Positions 21,377-28,433 of a DNA stretch of 36,941 bases are shown here, in pieces. Under the pieces are notes generated by a model, which was given only the letters and a program-made list of their open reading frames with translations, made no database searches and was not told the origin of the DNA. The DNA comes from a virus: positions 1-36,941 of the IMG/VR virus record IMGVR_UViG_3300047311_000244, one strand, 5' to 3'. Made by a program: the position numbers and the translations under genes. Numbering within the stretch: position 1 is the stretch's first letter; each line of letters starts with the position of its first letter.

Positions 21377-22327
21377 ATGAACCTCGTACACCCGCAGGCC
21401 ATCGGCCTCGGCCTCATCGGAATCGCGTTCATCGTCGGCGGCGCCGGCTGGTACTTCCTCGCCCCCGCCGGGCGCCGGCCCAAGGCCGACACCGTGCGCG
21501 ACGTCGTACGCGAGCGCATGCGGCCGGTCATGTTCGCCGACACGCTGCCGGCGCCCCGCCACGAGCTCACCATGCCGGCGTGGGCCGGCCCCACCCGAGT
21601 CGCCGTCGTCGACCGGCCCGAGCGTTGGGCGCGCGTCTCGCCGACGTCCGTGATGATGCTGCGCGCCGGCACGCCGCGCGCCGGCACGCCGGCATTCGCC
21701 GACACCGTGCGCCGCGTCCTTGACGACGGCTACGACGCCGAGCTCGAGGCCGCGGCCGCCCGCGACAACATCAAGCACGGCCTCACGCCCGACGGGCACG
21801 TGTCAGTGGAATCCCGGTACGCCGCCCTCGACGCCGCCGGCTGGACACCCGGCACGAACGGCAACGGCTTACGGCCCGACGTCGCCGCCCACGTTGGCGA
21901 CATCACAACGCCCGGCTCGCTCGCCGCGCTCGCCGCCACCGGCCCCGGTTCCCTGCTCGCCCCCGGCGTACCCGCCGTCAACCGCGCCGACCTCACCGAC
22001 GACGAGCTCGACGATGCCCGGTGGGCCGAGGAATTCCGCAAGCTCGACGCCCGGCTCGCCGCCGAATCGCGCCGCGTCACGCACTGGATTGCCGAGACGT
22101 TCGGCCCGGCCGTCGCCATCGACGCCCTCGCCATGCAGCAGCGCGACCAAGCCCGGACGCGGAACGCGCGCCGGCAGGCCGTCGAGTGGGTCACCGGCGA
22201 GCACCGGGCGCCGGCCACCTCGAGCGGCCCCGGCCGCGTCACGCCACGGCAGGCCAAGCGCGCGCGGAAGAATGACAACCGTCTCCGCGGCCGCGTCGAC
22301 CGGGTGCTCGTCGAGGTCGGCGCGTGA
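21377..22327 (+). CDS. Membrane-anchored protein, unknown
   Basis: This 316-aa protein starts at an ATG with SD AAGGGGAG (21361-21368). Residues about 8-30 are a membrane segment (GLGLIGIAFIVGGAGWYFL) followed by a basic stretch, so the bulk is probably cytoplasmic. The body contains a short duplication RAGTPRAGTP, Ala-rich helices (DAELEAAAARDNIKHGL) and a basic C-terminus (RVTPRQAKRARKNDNRLRGR) that may bind nucleic acid. No family recognised. Confidence 0.65.
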   Translation: MNLVHPQAIGLGLIGIAFIVGGAGWYFLAPAGRRPKADTVRDVVRERMRPVMFADTLPAPRHELTMPAWAGPTRVAVVDRPERWARVSPTSVMMLRAGTPRAGTPAFADTVRRVLDDGYDAELEAAAARDNIKHGLTPDGHVSVESRYAALDAAGWTPGTNGNGLRPDVAAHVGDITTPGSLAALAATGPGSLLAPGVPAVNRADLTDDELDDARWAEEFRKLDARLAAESRRVTHWIAETFGPAVAIDALAMQQRDQARTRNARRQAVEWVTGEHRAPATSSGPGRVTPRQAKRARKNDNRLRGRVDRVLVEVGA

Positions 22328-22539
22328 CCGACGACCTTTGTAAACACGAGCTCATGCTCGGCACGTGCGTCGACTGTCGGCCGCGGCCGCCGGCCGGCGC
22401 CACAATCGCCCGGCCGCGGCCGGTCACGTTTGAGGCGCGCTACCCCGGCCGATGCGCGGCATGCACTGAACGGTTCGATGTCGGCGACGACATGATGCGC
22501 GACGACGGCGAGCTAATCCACCCCGAGTGTTTCGAGTAG
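22324..22539 (+). CDS. Small zinc-finger protein with two Cys/His sites
   Basis: This 71-aa protein starts at a GTG overlapping the previous stop by 4 nt. It contains CKHELMLGTCVDC near the N-terminus and CAACTERFDVGDDMM...HPECF near the C-terminus. The two sites are each complete enough to bind one zinc ion. Small proteins of this type are common in actinophage early regions and usually uncharacterised. Confidence 0.7.
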   Translation: MTDDLCKHELMLGTCVDCRPRPPAGATIARPRPVTFEARYPGRCAACTERFDVGDDMMRDDGELIHPECFE

Positions 22540-22553
22540 AGAGAGATCACACG

Positions 22554-22682
22554 ATGGCCAAGACCAAGCCGCCGGCTGATAAGGGCGGCAACGTGCTGCA
22601 CCGTCGCGGGTGCTCGTGCGACGCGTGCGAGCTCATCCGCAAGGGCGACATCAAGCGCACCGACGACGCGAGGACGAAGTAA
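22554..22682 (+). CDS. Very small Cys-rich protein
   Basis: This 42-aa protein starts at ATG 22554 with a weak SD (GAGAGA) and stops with TAA sharing its last A with the next ATG. It reads NVLHRRGCSCDACELIRKGD in the middle, a C-x-C-x2-C site with nearby His. Good codon use and tight coupling to the next gene support it. Confidence 0.55.
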   Translation: MAKTKPPADKGGNVLHRRGCSCDACELIRKGDIKRTDDARTK

Positions 22683-23065
22683 TGCCGCGGCGTAACCGGC
22701 GGCCCGACAATGTTGGCCTCGGCGTCGAAACGCTGCCCGGCCTCGACGTGGCGGATACGCCCGTCGGGCTCGGGTTGCGCGGCCGGCACGGTGGCCCCGA
22801 ACGGGCCGGCACGAGCCGACCCCCGAGGCAGGCTGAGACGCTCGTCGACCGGCCACGGTGGTCCGCGTATCACGGCCGCCCGACGGCCTGCCAGAACGGC
22901 GTCAGGCTGGCGCACGACGGCAATCCGGCCGGCCACGCCACGCACGCCCGGTACCGGCGGAAGTACAAGGGCGAGGAACATCTCATCTGCCAGCCGTGCG
23001 CGACCGTCCAGCACGCGGCCGACGGGTTCACGACGCCACTACCGTCGACCATGCGCCGCTCATGA
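22682..23065 (+). CDS. Small basic protein with zinc-binding-like C-terminus
   Basis: This 127-aa protein starts at an ATG sharing one base with the previous stop (TAATG). The N-terminal half is Arg/Gly/Pro-rich and probably disordered. The C-terminal half has Cys and His in an order suited to zinc (TACQNGVRLAHDG; HLICQPCATVQHAAD). The next gene overlaps by 4 nt. Function unknown. Confidence 0.6.
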   Translation: MPRRNRRPDNVGLGVETLPGLDVADTPVGLGLRGRHGGPERAGTSRPPRQAETLVDRPRWSAYHGRPTACQNGVRLAHDGNPAGHATHARYRRKYKGEEHLICQPCATVQHAADGFTTPLPSTMRRS

Positions 23066-23244
23066 GGCAAAGCCTTGTGGGAAGGATCTTCCTATGGCTG
23101 CTTGACCAGGCGTGTCTACGGTCCGGCCAACCTTGCCGGGCGTACGGCGGCACCATGCTCGACGGCAAGATCCGTCTATGCGACAGGCCGCGTTGGCATT
23201 GGGATTCGCACGCGTACGAGATCACCACCCCGTTCCCGCACTAA
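23062..23244 (+). CDS. Small Cys/His protein
   Basis: This 60-aa protein starts at an ATG overlapping the previous stop. It has a hydrophobic N-terminal helix (VGRIFLWLLDQACL), then C, C and a WHWDSHAYE end. The order C...C...C...H-W-D-x-H resembles the small C/GH-x-x-H zinc motif seen again in the gene at 26455. No function is assigned. Confidence 0.5.
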   Translation: MRQSLVGRIFLWLLDQACLRSGQPCRAYGGTMLDGKIRLCDRPRWHWDSHAYEITTPFPH

Positions 23245-23270
23245 CCGCCCCACACCCGAAAGCAGGATCG

Positions 23271-23894
23271 ATGTACGTCTCTGGTATCGACTGTTCCGTC
23301 ACGGCCGCCGGCATCGCCGTCGCGCCCCTCAACCCCACCGACCCGTGCACGCCGCCCCCGTTCGCTACGCATGTCATCGGCGTCGACGGCGTGCAGAACA
23401 TGGCGCCGGCCGTCCTCATCGCCACCCTCGACGATCTCGCCGAGCGCATCGTGCGGCTCGCCTGTCCCGTCGAGCTCGTCTCGTCCGGCAACGTGTACCC
23501 CGAGGCCGTGCTCATGGAAGCGCCAACCGCGGGCAAGCTCGTATCCGGCGGCGTATTCGAGCGCGGCTATCTGTTCTACACCGTGGCCAAGCTCGTCCTC
23601 ATGCGCAACGTGCGGCTCATCGTCGCGAACAACTCGCACATCAAGCAGTACGTCACCGGCAAGGGCAACGCCGGCAAGGGCGCCGTAATCGACGGCATCG
23701 CGCGCCGGTTCCCGATGTTCGACACCGACGGGCACGACGGCCGAGCCGACGCCGCCGGATGCGCCGCGTTGTGCGCGGCCGTGCTCGGTTCCCCGCTCGT
23801 CGACCGGCTGCCGGCGCCGCACCTGCTCGCCGTCGAGGCCGTCACCGGCGGCACCAAGCGCCGGCCCGCCCGGACCAAGGTGGCGGCGCGATGA
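23271..23894 (+). CDS. RuvC-like Holliday junction resolvase
   Basis: This 207-aa protein starts at ATG 23271 (SD AGGATC). RuvC-like RNase-H-fold residues are present: D7 in GIDCSVTAAGIAV, E83 in VLMEAPTAG, and D156/D160 in HDGRADAAGCAALCA. A helix-loop with KQYVTGKGNAGKGAV (125-139) is typical of phage RuvC-like nucleases. It would cut branched DNA during recombination or before packaging. It is coupled to the next gene and lies upstream of the Cas4-like exonuclease, consistent with a recombination set. Confidence 0.8.
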   Translation: MYVSGIDCSVTAAGIAVAPLNPTDPCTPPPFATHVIGVDGVQNMAPAVLIATLDDLAERIVRLACPVELVSSGNVYPEAVLMEAPTAGKLVSGGVFERGYLFYTVAKLVLMRNVRLIVANNSHIKQYVTGKGNAGKGAVIDGIARRFPMFDTDGHDGRADAAGCAALCAAVLGSPLVDRLPAPHLLAVEAVTGGTKRRPARTKVAAR

Positions 23895-24337
23895 GACGCA
23901 CCGACCCGGCGCTCGGCGTATCCGGCCGCTTGCTGTTCGACGAGCACACCGACGCGTCGCTCGTGAACGCCCGATGCGGCGCGACGTGGGGTGAGATGGC
24001 GCCGCCCGGCGACAAGCCCGGCACGCTGCATTGGTGCATGCGGCCGATGGTGACCGTGCCCGACCCGGACAACCCCGAGGACGGCTCGCCGGCCGTCTCC
24101 CACCCCGGCAAGCACCGGTGCACGTGCGGCGAATATCACGGATTCGAGCCGGCGCCCGTCGTCGTGTGCCGGTTCCCCAAGACCGGCCTCGACGGCGAGG
24201 AATGCGGCGCCGTCCTCGCCGGGTTCCGTCGTGAGGTGCACGAGGTGCCCGGCTCGGTCATGGCCGGCCGCGCGGCTTACAAGTACTCCATTGTGACGAG
24301 CAACCCGTGCAATCACGTCGTACGTAGGGGGTTCTGA
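23891..24337 (+). CDS. Cys-rich small protein, probable zinc-binding
   Basis: This 148-aa protein starts at an ATG overlapping the resolvase stop by 4 nt. Cys/His clusters occur at NARCGATWGEM, LHWCMRPM, GKHRCTCGEYHG and RFPKTGLDGEECGAVL. The arrangement could bind two zinc ions. Function unknown; coupling to the resolvase suggests co-expression. Confidence 0.6.
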   Translation: MRRTDPALGVSGRLLFDEHTDASLVNARCGATWGEMAPPGDKPGTLHWCMRPMVTVPDPDNPEDGSPAVSHPGKHRCTCGEYHGFEPAPVVVCRFPKTGLDGEECGAVLAGFRREVHEVPGSVMAGRAAYKYSIVTSNPCNHVVRRGF

Positions 24338-24645
24338 TGACCGAGCCGCGGCTCAACTGGATCGGCACCGACGCCGACCCGACGGACGGCATGTGCAAGT
24401 GCACGCCCACACCCGGCATCCCGATCAACATGTGCCCGTACCCGGCCGAATGGCACGTGCTGGTACTCGACAACGGCGCGCCCGTTTCCCTGCTCGTATG
24501 CACCGGCCACTACGACGTCGCCACCGAGCTCGGCGAGCGCGTGCTCACGTTCCACCGGGTTGACCGGGCGTGCCTGTTCCCTGGCCTCACCCGCCGGACG
24601 CTCGTCAACCCGGACAACAACGTCTCGCACTGTCAGTCCCGTTAG
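24337..24645 (+). CDS. Cys-rich small protein, probable zinc-binding
   Basis: This 102-aa protein starts at an ATG sharing one base with the previous stop. It has MCKCTP, NMCPYPAEWHVLVL and LLVCTGHYD, in the C-x-C...C-x5-H...C-x2-H order of a small zinc domain found in many actinophage proteins. A GC hairpin follows the stop. Role unknown. Confidence 0.6.
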   Translation: MTEPRLNWIGTDADPTDGMCKCTPTPGIPINMCPYPAEWHVLVLDNGAPVSLLVCTGHYDVATELGERVLTFHRVDRACLFPGLTRRTLVNPDNNVSHCQSR

Positions 24646-24653
24646 CGATACTC

Positions 24654-24681
24654 GGGCGGCCGGCCACCGCGTCGGCCGCCC
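24654..24681 (+). terminator. Intergenic GC hairpin
   Basis: Arms GGGCGGCCG (24654-24662) and CGGCCGCCC (24673-24681) pair around a 10-nt loop. TCCCGCACA (24683-24691) and an SD follow, the same layout as at 21244 and 29367. Confidence 0.6.
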
Positions 24682-24706
24682 ATCCCGCACACGAAAGGCG
24701 CACCCG

Positions 24707-26458
24707 ATGCGCTACGCCGCACCCATTCAAGTCGCCGACGAGGACGAGTGGATCACACCCGACCCGGCTGGCGGACTACCCCCGCCGTCCCCGTGGCACG
24801 CCCCGATCGTTGTCGACGAGCGAGACGAGGCATGGAACGAGCGCGCGGCCGCCGCGATGGCCGGCTACGAGGCCGGCCTCGTCACCCCGGAAGCGATGGC
24901 CGACCGGCTCGGCGTTCCTCTGTCGCACCTACGCCCGGCGGCCGAGCCCGGACACCCGATGCTTGACTACCTTGCCGGCACCCGCGACGACATGCCCACC
25001 GACGCCCAACTCGAGGCGCATGCCCGGCTCACCGCGGCCGACGTCGCCGCGATGTACGACGTGCCGGGTGAGTTCGTCGACCCGGTGCTACGCAGCTTGA
25101 CCGAATACCCCGGCCTCACCGGTAACGAGCCGATTGGGACCGAGGTCACCGTTGGCGGCATCGCGTTCACCAAGATTGGCGACAATCCGTTTGGGCCGGC
25201 CGACGCCGACGAGATGCGCACGGCCATCCACGACGCCGAGACGGCACTCGCCACCGGCCACATCGTCGGCAACGGCCCGCTCACCGAGCCGCTACGGGCG
25301 GCCGCCACCGACGTCGCGTTGCCGCCCGACTGGGCGCGCCAGGTTGACCGGGCCACCCCGTTCCGTGACTGGCCGCTCGACGGCCGCTCGCCGAGCGAGG
25401 CCGGCATGCCCATGCCCGTCGTCGTCGAGGGCGGCCCCGGCTGGCCCGAAAACCTGATCGTCGCCGGCCCGGCCGAACCGTGGACATCCGACCTCATCGC
25501 CGCCGGCCCCGGCGCGTTCGCGGCCGCGCTCGACCTCGCGACCCCGGTGCCCGGCCGAATCGAGCCCGTCGTGTTCGCGCCCGTCCGGTTCGCCGCCCCC
25601 GTCATCGTCGACAGCGACGGCGCCACCGTCCCGCCGAAACTCGCCGCGAAACGGCAACGCATGATCGACGTCGTTAAGGCGTACGCGCAGGCCGACCCCC
25701 GATCCAACCAAGTCGAAATCGGCCCGTCCGAAATCGGCGACCCGTGCGACGCGCGCGTGATGCGCCGTGCGCTCGGATTCCCTGCCGTGACGTGGCCGGA
25801 CCCTTGGGCGTCGTTCGTCGGCACGGCCGTGCACGCCAAGCTCGCCGAGGCGTTCGCCGCCGTCAACGAGGCCAACGCCGGCCCGGCCCGCTACCTACTC
25901 GAGCGGCGCGTGTGGATGACCGACGGCATGAGCGGCTCAACCGACCTCGCCGAGCTCATCTCGACAACCGAGGTGACCGTCGAGCAGGGCGCGCCCGTCG
26001 GCACCGTCGACATCTACGACCACAAGGTTTTAGGCACCGACACGTTCCGGTCGACCAAGGCCGAAAAGCTGGCGCCGACATCCAAGTACGGCGTGCAGCT
26101 GGACACGTACGCCCTCGGCTGGCGGCGCGCCGGCTACACGGTGCGAACCATCAACCTCGCACTCTGGCCGCGGTCCGGGTTCCTCGACGGCCTGCTCGTC
26201 ATCGAGCGCGAGCCGGACTACGGCAACGCCGAGGCCGCGCTCGACCGGGTGTCGGCGTTGCGGCAATGGGCGCTCGAGCGCGGCGCCGACGAGGCCGACG
26301 AGCCTTGGCAGGATGTGCCCACCGCCCCCGGCAAGGGTTGCGGTTTCTGCTCGTACTACAACCCGCACCGGCCGCTTGGTCGCGAATCGTGCGACAAGGG
26401 ACGCGACTTCATGGCCGGCGCCAAGGCCGGCACCGGACCGAGGAAGGCCACACCGTGA
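24707..26458 (+). CDS. Cas4/RecB-like exonuclease with large N-terminal extension
   Basis: This 583-aa protein starts at ATG 24707 with SD GAAAGG (24692-24697). The C-terminal part (about 340-565) is a PD-(D/E)XK nuclease of the Cas4/RecB family: C347 (EIGDPCDAR), H376 (GTAVHAKL), D413 (GSTDL), D435/D438/K440 (VDIYDHK), the QLDTYALG helix at 464-471, and C545, C548, C562 that with C347 could hold a 4Fe-4S cluster. Residues 1-310 are unassigned, acidic and Pro-rich. It probably resects DNA ends for recombination. Confidence 0.85.
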   Translation: MRYAAPIQVADEDEWITPDPAGGLPPPSPWHAPIVVDERDEAWNERAAAAMAGYEAGLVTPEAMADRLGVPLSHLRPAAEPGHPMLDYLAGTRDDMPTDAQLEAHARLTAADVAAMYDVPGEFVDPVLRSLTEYPGLTGNEPIGTEVTVGGIAFTKIGDNPFGPADADEMRTAIHDAETALATGHIVGNGPLTEPLRAAATDVALPPDWARQVDRATPFRDWPLDGRSPSEAGMPMPVVVEGGPGWPENLIVAGPAEPWTSDLIAAGPGAFAAALDLATPVPGRIEPVVFAPVRFAAPVIVDSDGATVPPKLAAKRQRMIDVVKAYAQADPRSNQVEIGPSEIGDPCDARVMRRALGFPAVTWPDPWASFVGTAVHAKLAEAFAAVNEANAGPARYLLERRVWMTDGMSGSTDLAELISTTEVTVEQGAPVGTVDIYDHKVLGTDTFRSTKAEKLAPTSKYGVQLDTYALGWRRAGYTVRTINLALWPRSGFLDGLLVIEREPDYGNAEAALDRVSALRQWALERGADEADEPWQDVPTAPGKGCGFCSYYNPHRPLGRESCDKGRDFMAGAKAGTGPRKATP

Positions 26459-26832
26459 TCCGACAGGTATGGACCGACCTTCCTCGACGCGAGGCCGACA
26501 GCGTTGTTGAACGTGAGCGGCTCTTGATGACGCTCATGCACGAGATCGACGCCGCGGGCGAGATGATCGCCGATGGCGCCGCCGTCGAGTTCCGCGTCAA
26601 CGAGCAGCACGCGGATTTCTTCATCCGCAACCGTGTCCAACTGATAGCCGAGGTGAGCGTCATGCCCCGACGTAAGTGCGGCGCCACGTACAACGGCCAT
26701 ACGTGCACGCTCAAGGTCGGGCACGGCGGCTCGGTCCATTCCGAGCTCGTGCGCATACCGGATGAGCGGAACACGCTTTCGTACTCGTGGGCGACCGGCA
26801 TGGGCGAACCCGGCCCGGACGGCGGCGCGTGA
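26455..26832 (+). CDS. Chimeric small protein: capsid-like segment plus zinc motif
   Basis: This 125-aa protein starts at a GTG overlapping the exonuclease stop. Residues 1-50 are an acidic helix. The stretch EFRVNEQHADFFIRNRVQL looks like the C-terminal signature of HK97 capsid proteins; its DNA at 26608-26631 equals 521-544 of the capsid gene base for base. The end carries a zinc motif (CGATYNGHTCTLKVGHGG then VHSE). An internal ATG at 26662 has SD GAGGTGA (26650-26656), so the zinc part may also be made alone. It looks like a fusion. Confidence 0.65.
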   Translation: MIRQVWTDLPRREADSVVERERLLMTLMHEIDAAGEMIADGAAVEFRVNEQHADFFIRNRVQLIAEVSVMPRRKCGATYNGHTCTLKVGHGGSVHSELVRIPDERNTLSYSWATGMGEPGPDGGA

Positions 26833-27068
26833 TGGCCCGACACCAAGGCCGGCCGACGTCGATGCACCCATGCCCCGGCGGGTGCGCACACAACATCCAC
26901 CGCGGCCTGTTCGCGTGCCGGCCGTGCTGGCAGCGTCTGCCCCTGCAAATCCGAGACCGGATCACGTACGGGTACGCCCGGCGGGCATCGCACGCCACCG
27001 AGCACCGGCAGGCTATGGCCGAGGGAAGCTCGTGGTTCCGGCTACACCCGGCAGGATCGCCGTCATGA
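26832..27068 (+). CDS. Small Cys/His protein
   Basis: This 78-aa protein starts at an ATG sharing one base with the previous stop. It carries MHPCPGGCAHNIHRGLFACR then PCWQ, i.e. C-x3-C...C-x2-C with His between, a plausible zinc ribbon. The rest is a basic helix (LQIRDRITYGYARRASHATEHRQ). The next gene overlaps by 4 nt. DNA or RNA binding is possible. Confidence 0.6.
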   Translation: MARHQGRPTSMHPCPGGCAHNIHRGLFACRPCWQRLPLQIRDRITYGYARRASHATEHRQAMAEGSSWFRLHPAGSPS

Positions 27069-27244
27069 GCCAAGCCGACCAACTGCTATTTACCGCCCTG
27101 CTCGGCCTCGCCGTCGCCGCCGTCGTCGGCGTCATCGGTGGCGGCTCGCGCGCCATCCGCGGCCTCGTCGGCCTGCTCGTGTTCCTCGCCGCGTGCGTCC
27201 TTGTGGCGTCGTTCATCACTCGCGCCCGGTACGGCGCACATTGA
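27065..27244 (+). CDS. Two-TM small membrane protein
   Basis: This 59-aa protein starts at an ATG coupled to the previous stop. Two hydrophobic segments (about 6-25 and 32-52) are separated by a short basic loop (GGGSRAIRG) and a basic tail follows. No family recognised. It lies in the early half, so it is more likely involved in host takeover or exclusion than lysis (inference). Confidence 0.55.
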   Translation: MSQADQLLFTALLGLAVAAVVGVIGGGSRAIRGLVGLLVFLAACVLVASFITRARYGAH

Positions 27245-27288
27245 TTGTCCGGTCGCCGTCCGGGTGGCCGGGTTAGGTAGGGAGCAAG

Positions 27289-27756
27289 ATGCGTTACAAA
27301 ATTGCGGCGCTGTTCGCGGCCGCGCTCATGCTGGCCGGACTGTCGGCGGCCCCGGCCGCCGCGGGTACGCCGGTTGCCAACCCCGATACGGCGTGCCGGG
27401 TAACGACCAACCTGGGCTTCACCTCGCACGGGCTGGCCACGCTCGACGGGAACACGGTGTGGGCCGTCTGGCAGCCGGCCGCAACCAAGCCGGCCAACAA
27501 CTGCAACGGCGTCGCGATCAAGAATTGGCAGGATCACTACCAGGGAAAGAACACGGTCGTATGGGCCGTCATCTATCCCAATTACCCCTCATCGACCGGC
27601 TCGTATCAGGTCCAGACGGGTGCGGGGATCGTCCAGGGAACAACGTTCTGGACGTCGCTCGGGTTCGTGGGTGACGGCAAGATCTACCGGATTTTCGCCG
27701 TCGACCAGTATGCCGGGGGAAACCCGGCTACCCCAACCGGGACGCGCGAGGACTAG
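27289..27756 (+). CDS. Secreted protein with signal peptide, moron-like
   Basis: This 155-aa protein starts at an ATG with SD GGGAG (27280-27284). Residues 1-26 form a Sec signal peptide: MRYK, a hydrophobic core, and AAPAAAG before the cleavage site. The mature part is small, Trp/Tyr/Asn-rich and has two Cys that could form a disulfide. Codon use is more mixed (GGG, GGT, AAT) than in neighbours. It stands alone with a hairpin after it, the layout of a horizontally gained moron. Its function is unknown; superinfection exclusion or host-surface change is possible. Confidence 0.65.
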   Translation: MRYKIAALFAAALMLAGLSAAPAAAGTPVANPDTACRVTTNLGFTSHGLATLDGNTVWAVWQPAATKPANNCNGVAIKNWQDHYQGKNTVVWAVIYPNYPSSTGSYQVQTGAGIVQGTTFWTSLGFVGDGKIYRIFAVDQYAGGNPATPTGTRED

Positions 27757-27763
27757 CGGCGTG

Positions 27764-27793
27764 CGGGCCGGTTGGGGCAACTCGGCCGGCCCG
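27764..27793 (+). terminator. Hairpin after the secreted-protein gene
   Basis: Arms CGGGCCGG (27764-27771) and CCGGCCCG (27786-27793) enclose a 14-nt loop. No T-run follows; a promoter-like element begins 4 nt later. Confidence 0.5.
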
Positions 27794-27796
27794 GCG

Positions 27797-27827
27797 TTGA
27801 CGGGTGACCGTGCACTTGTGCTAAGTT
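27797..27827 (+). promoter_or_regulatory. Promoter/operator-like element
   Basis: TTGACGGGTGACCGTGC (27797-27813) is nearly identical to 19213-19229. An extended -10 candidate TGC-TAAGTT (27819-27827) lies 19 nt after TTGACG, slightly long. It is 40 nt before the next ATG and after a hairpin, so it is a good candidate for a separately controlled early promoter. Confidence 0.5.
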
Positions 27828-27867
27828 GACAGCTCGACCATCTGACACGCACAACCGGAGGAACCCC

Positions 27868-28293
27868 ATGCACACGCTCATCGCGTTCTACGAGGCGCTC
27901 GCCGCGGCCGTCGTTGGACACATCGCGCTCGTCCTCGCCGCCATCGGCGTCGCCATCCTGCTCGCCGCCGTGTACCGGCTCGGCCGCTACGTCCAGCACG
28001 GCGCCGACCTCGCCGGCATGAACGCCGCATACGGCAACGGCTACGACGACGGCCTCGCCACGCCGCGGCCCACCAACCGCATCAAGCTCGAGGGTGCGCA
28101 GGTTCGCGGCACCGTCGGCGGCGTCGAGGTGCGCGGAATCGTGCCGGCCGACATGTTCGCCTACGACGGCGAGTTTGGCGGCATGTCGCTCGCCCCGGTG
28201 GCGTTGACGCCGTGGCGTGACGTGCCGGCCAAGCTCAAGGCCGACGACGCCGTACGCGAGTGGCGTGCCGAGCGCGGCCTCGTCGCCGACTAG
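27868..28293 (+). CDS. One-TM protein, unknown
   Basis: This 141-aa protein starts at an ATG with strong SD GGAGGAA (27857-27863). Residues about 16-38 are a membrane segment (GHIALVLAAIGVAILLAAVY); the rest is soluble with a beta-like part (RIKLEGAQVRGTVGGVEVRG) and an acidic helix at the end. It is the first gene behind the element at 27797. No family recognised. Confidence 0.65.
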   Translation: MHTLIAFYEALAAAVVGHIALVLAAIGVAILLAAVYRLGRYVQHGADLAGMNAAYGNGYDDGLATPRPTNRIKLEGAQVRGTVGGVEVRGIVPADMFAYDGEFGGMSLAPVALTPWRDVPAKLKADDAVREWRAERGLVAD

Positions 28294-28297
28294 TACT

Positions 28298-28376
28298 CGG
28301 GTGGGCATGGCGCTACGGATTGGCCGTCTATCGATTGGCCGGCCGCCGTACCGGGTTCGAGTCCCGGCCATCCACG
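28298..28376 (+). tRNA. tRNA-like element (degenerate tRNA or attachment-site core)
   Basis: A perfect T-arm is present: CCGGG-TTCGAGT-CCCGG at 28351-28367. CCATCC (28368-28373) can pair with GGGTGG (28299-28304) as an acceptor stem with one G-T pair. A possible anticodon arm GCCGT-CTATCGA-TTGGC (28323-28339) has one mismatch. No normal D-arm is visible and the variable loop would be 11 nt. So it may be a decayed or unusual tRNA, or the 3' end of a host tRNA kept as an attachment core. No integrase is seen in the window. Confidence 0.35.
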
Positions 28377-28433
28377 CCAACCGAGCAACACGCTCACACG
28401 GCAGCCCAAGAAGAAGGAACGAGGGAAAGCCAA

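Noticed and set aside
25744-26454. Upstream extension of the frame of the 125-aa chimeric gene
   Set aside because: This stretch overlaps the Cas4-like exonuclease; its translation is Arg-rich. The GTG at 26455 gives normal 4-nt coupling.
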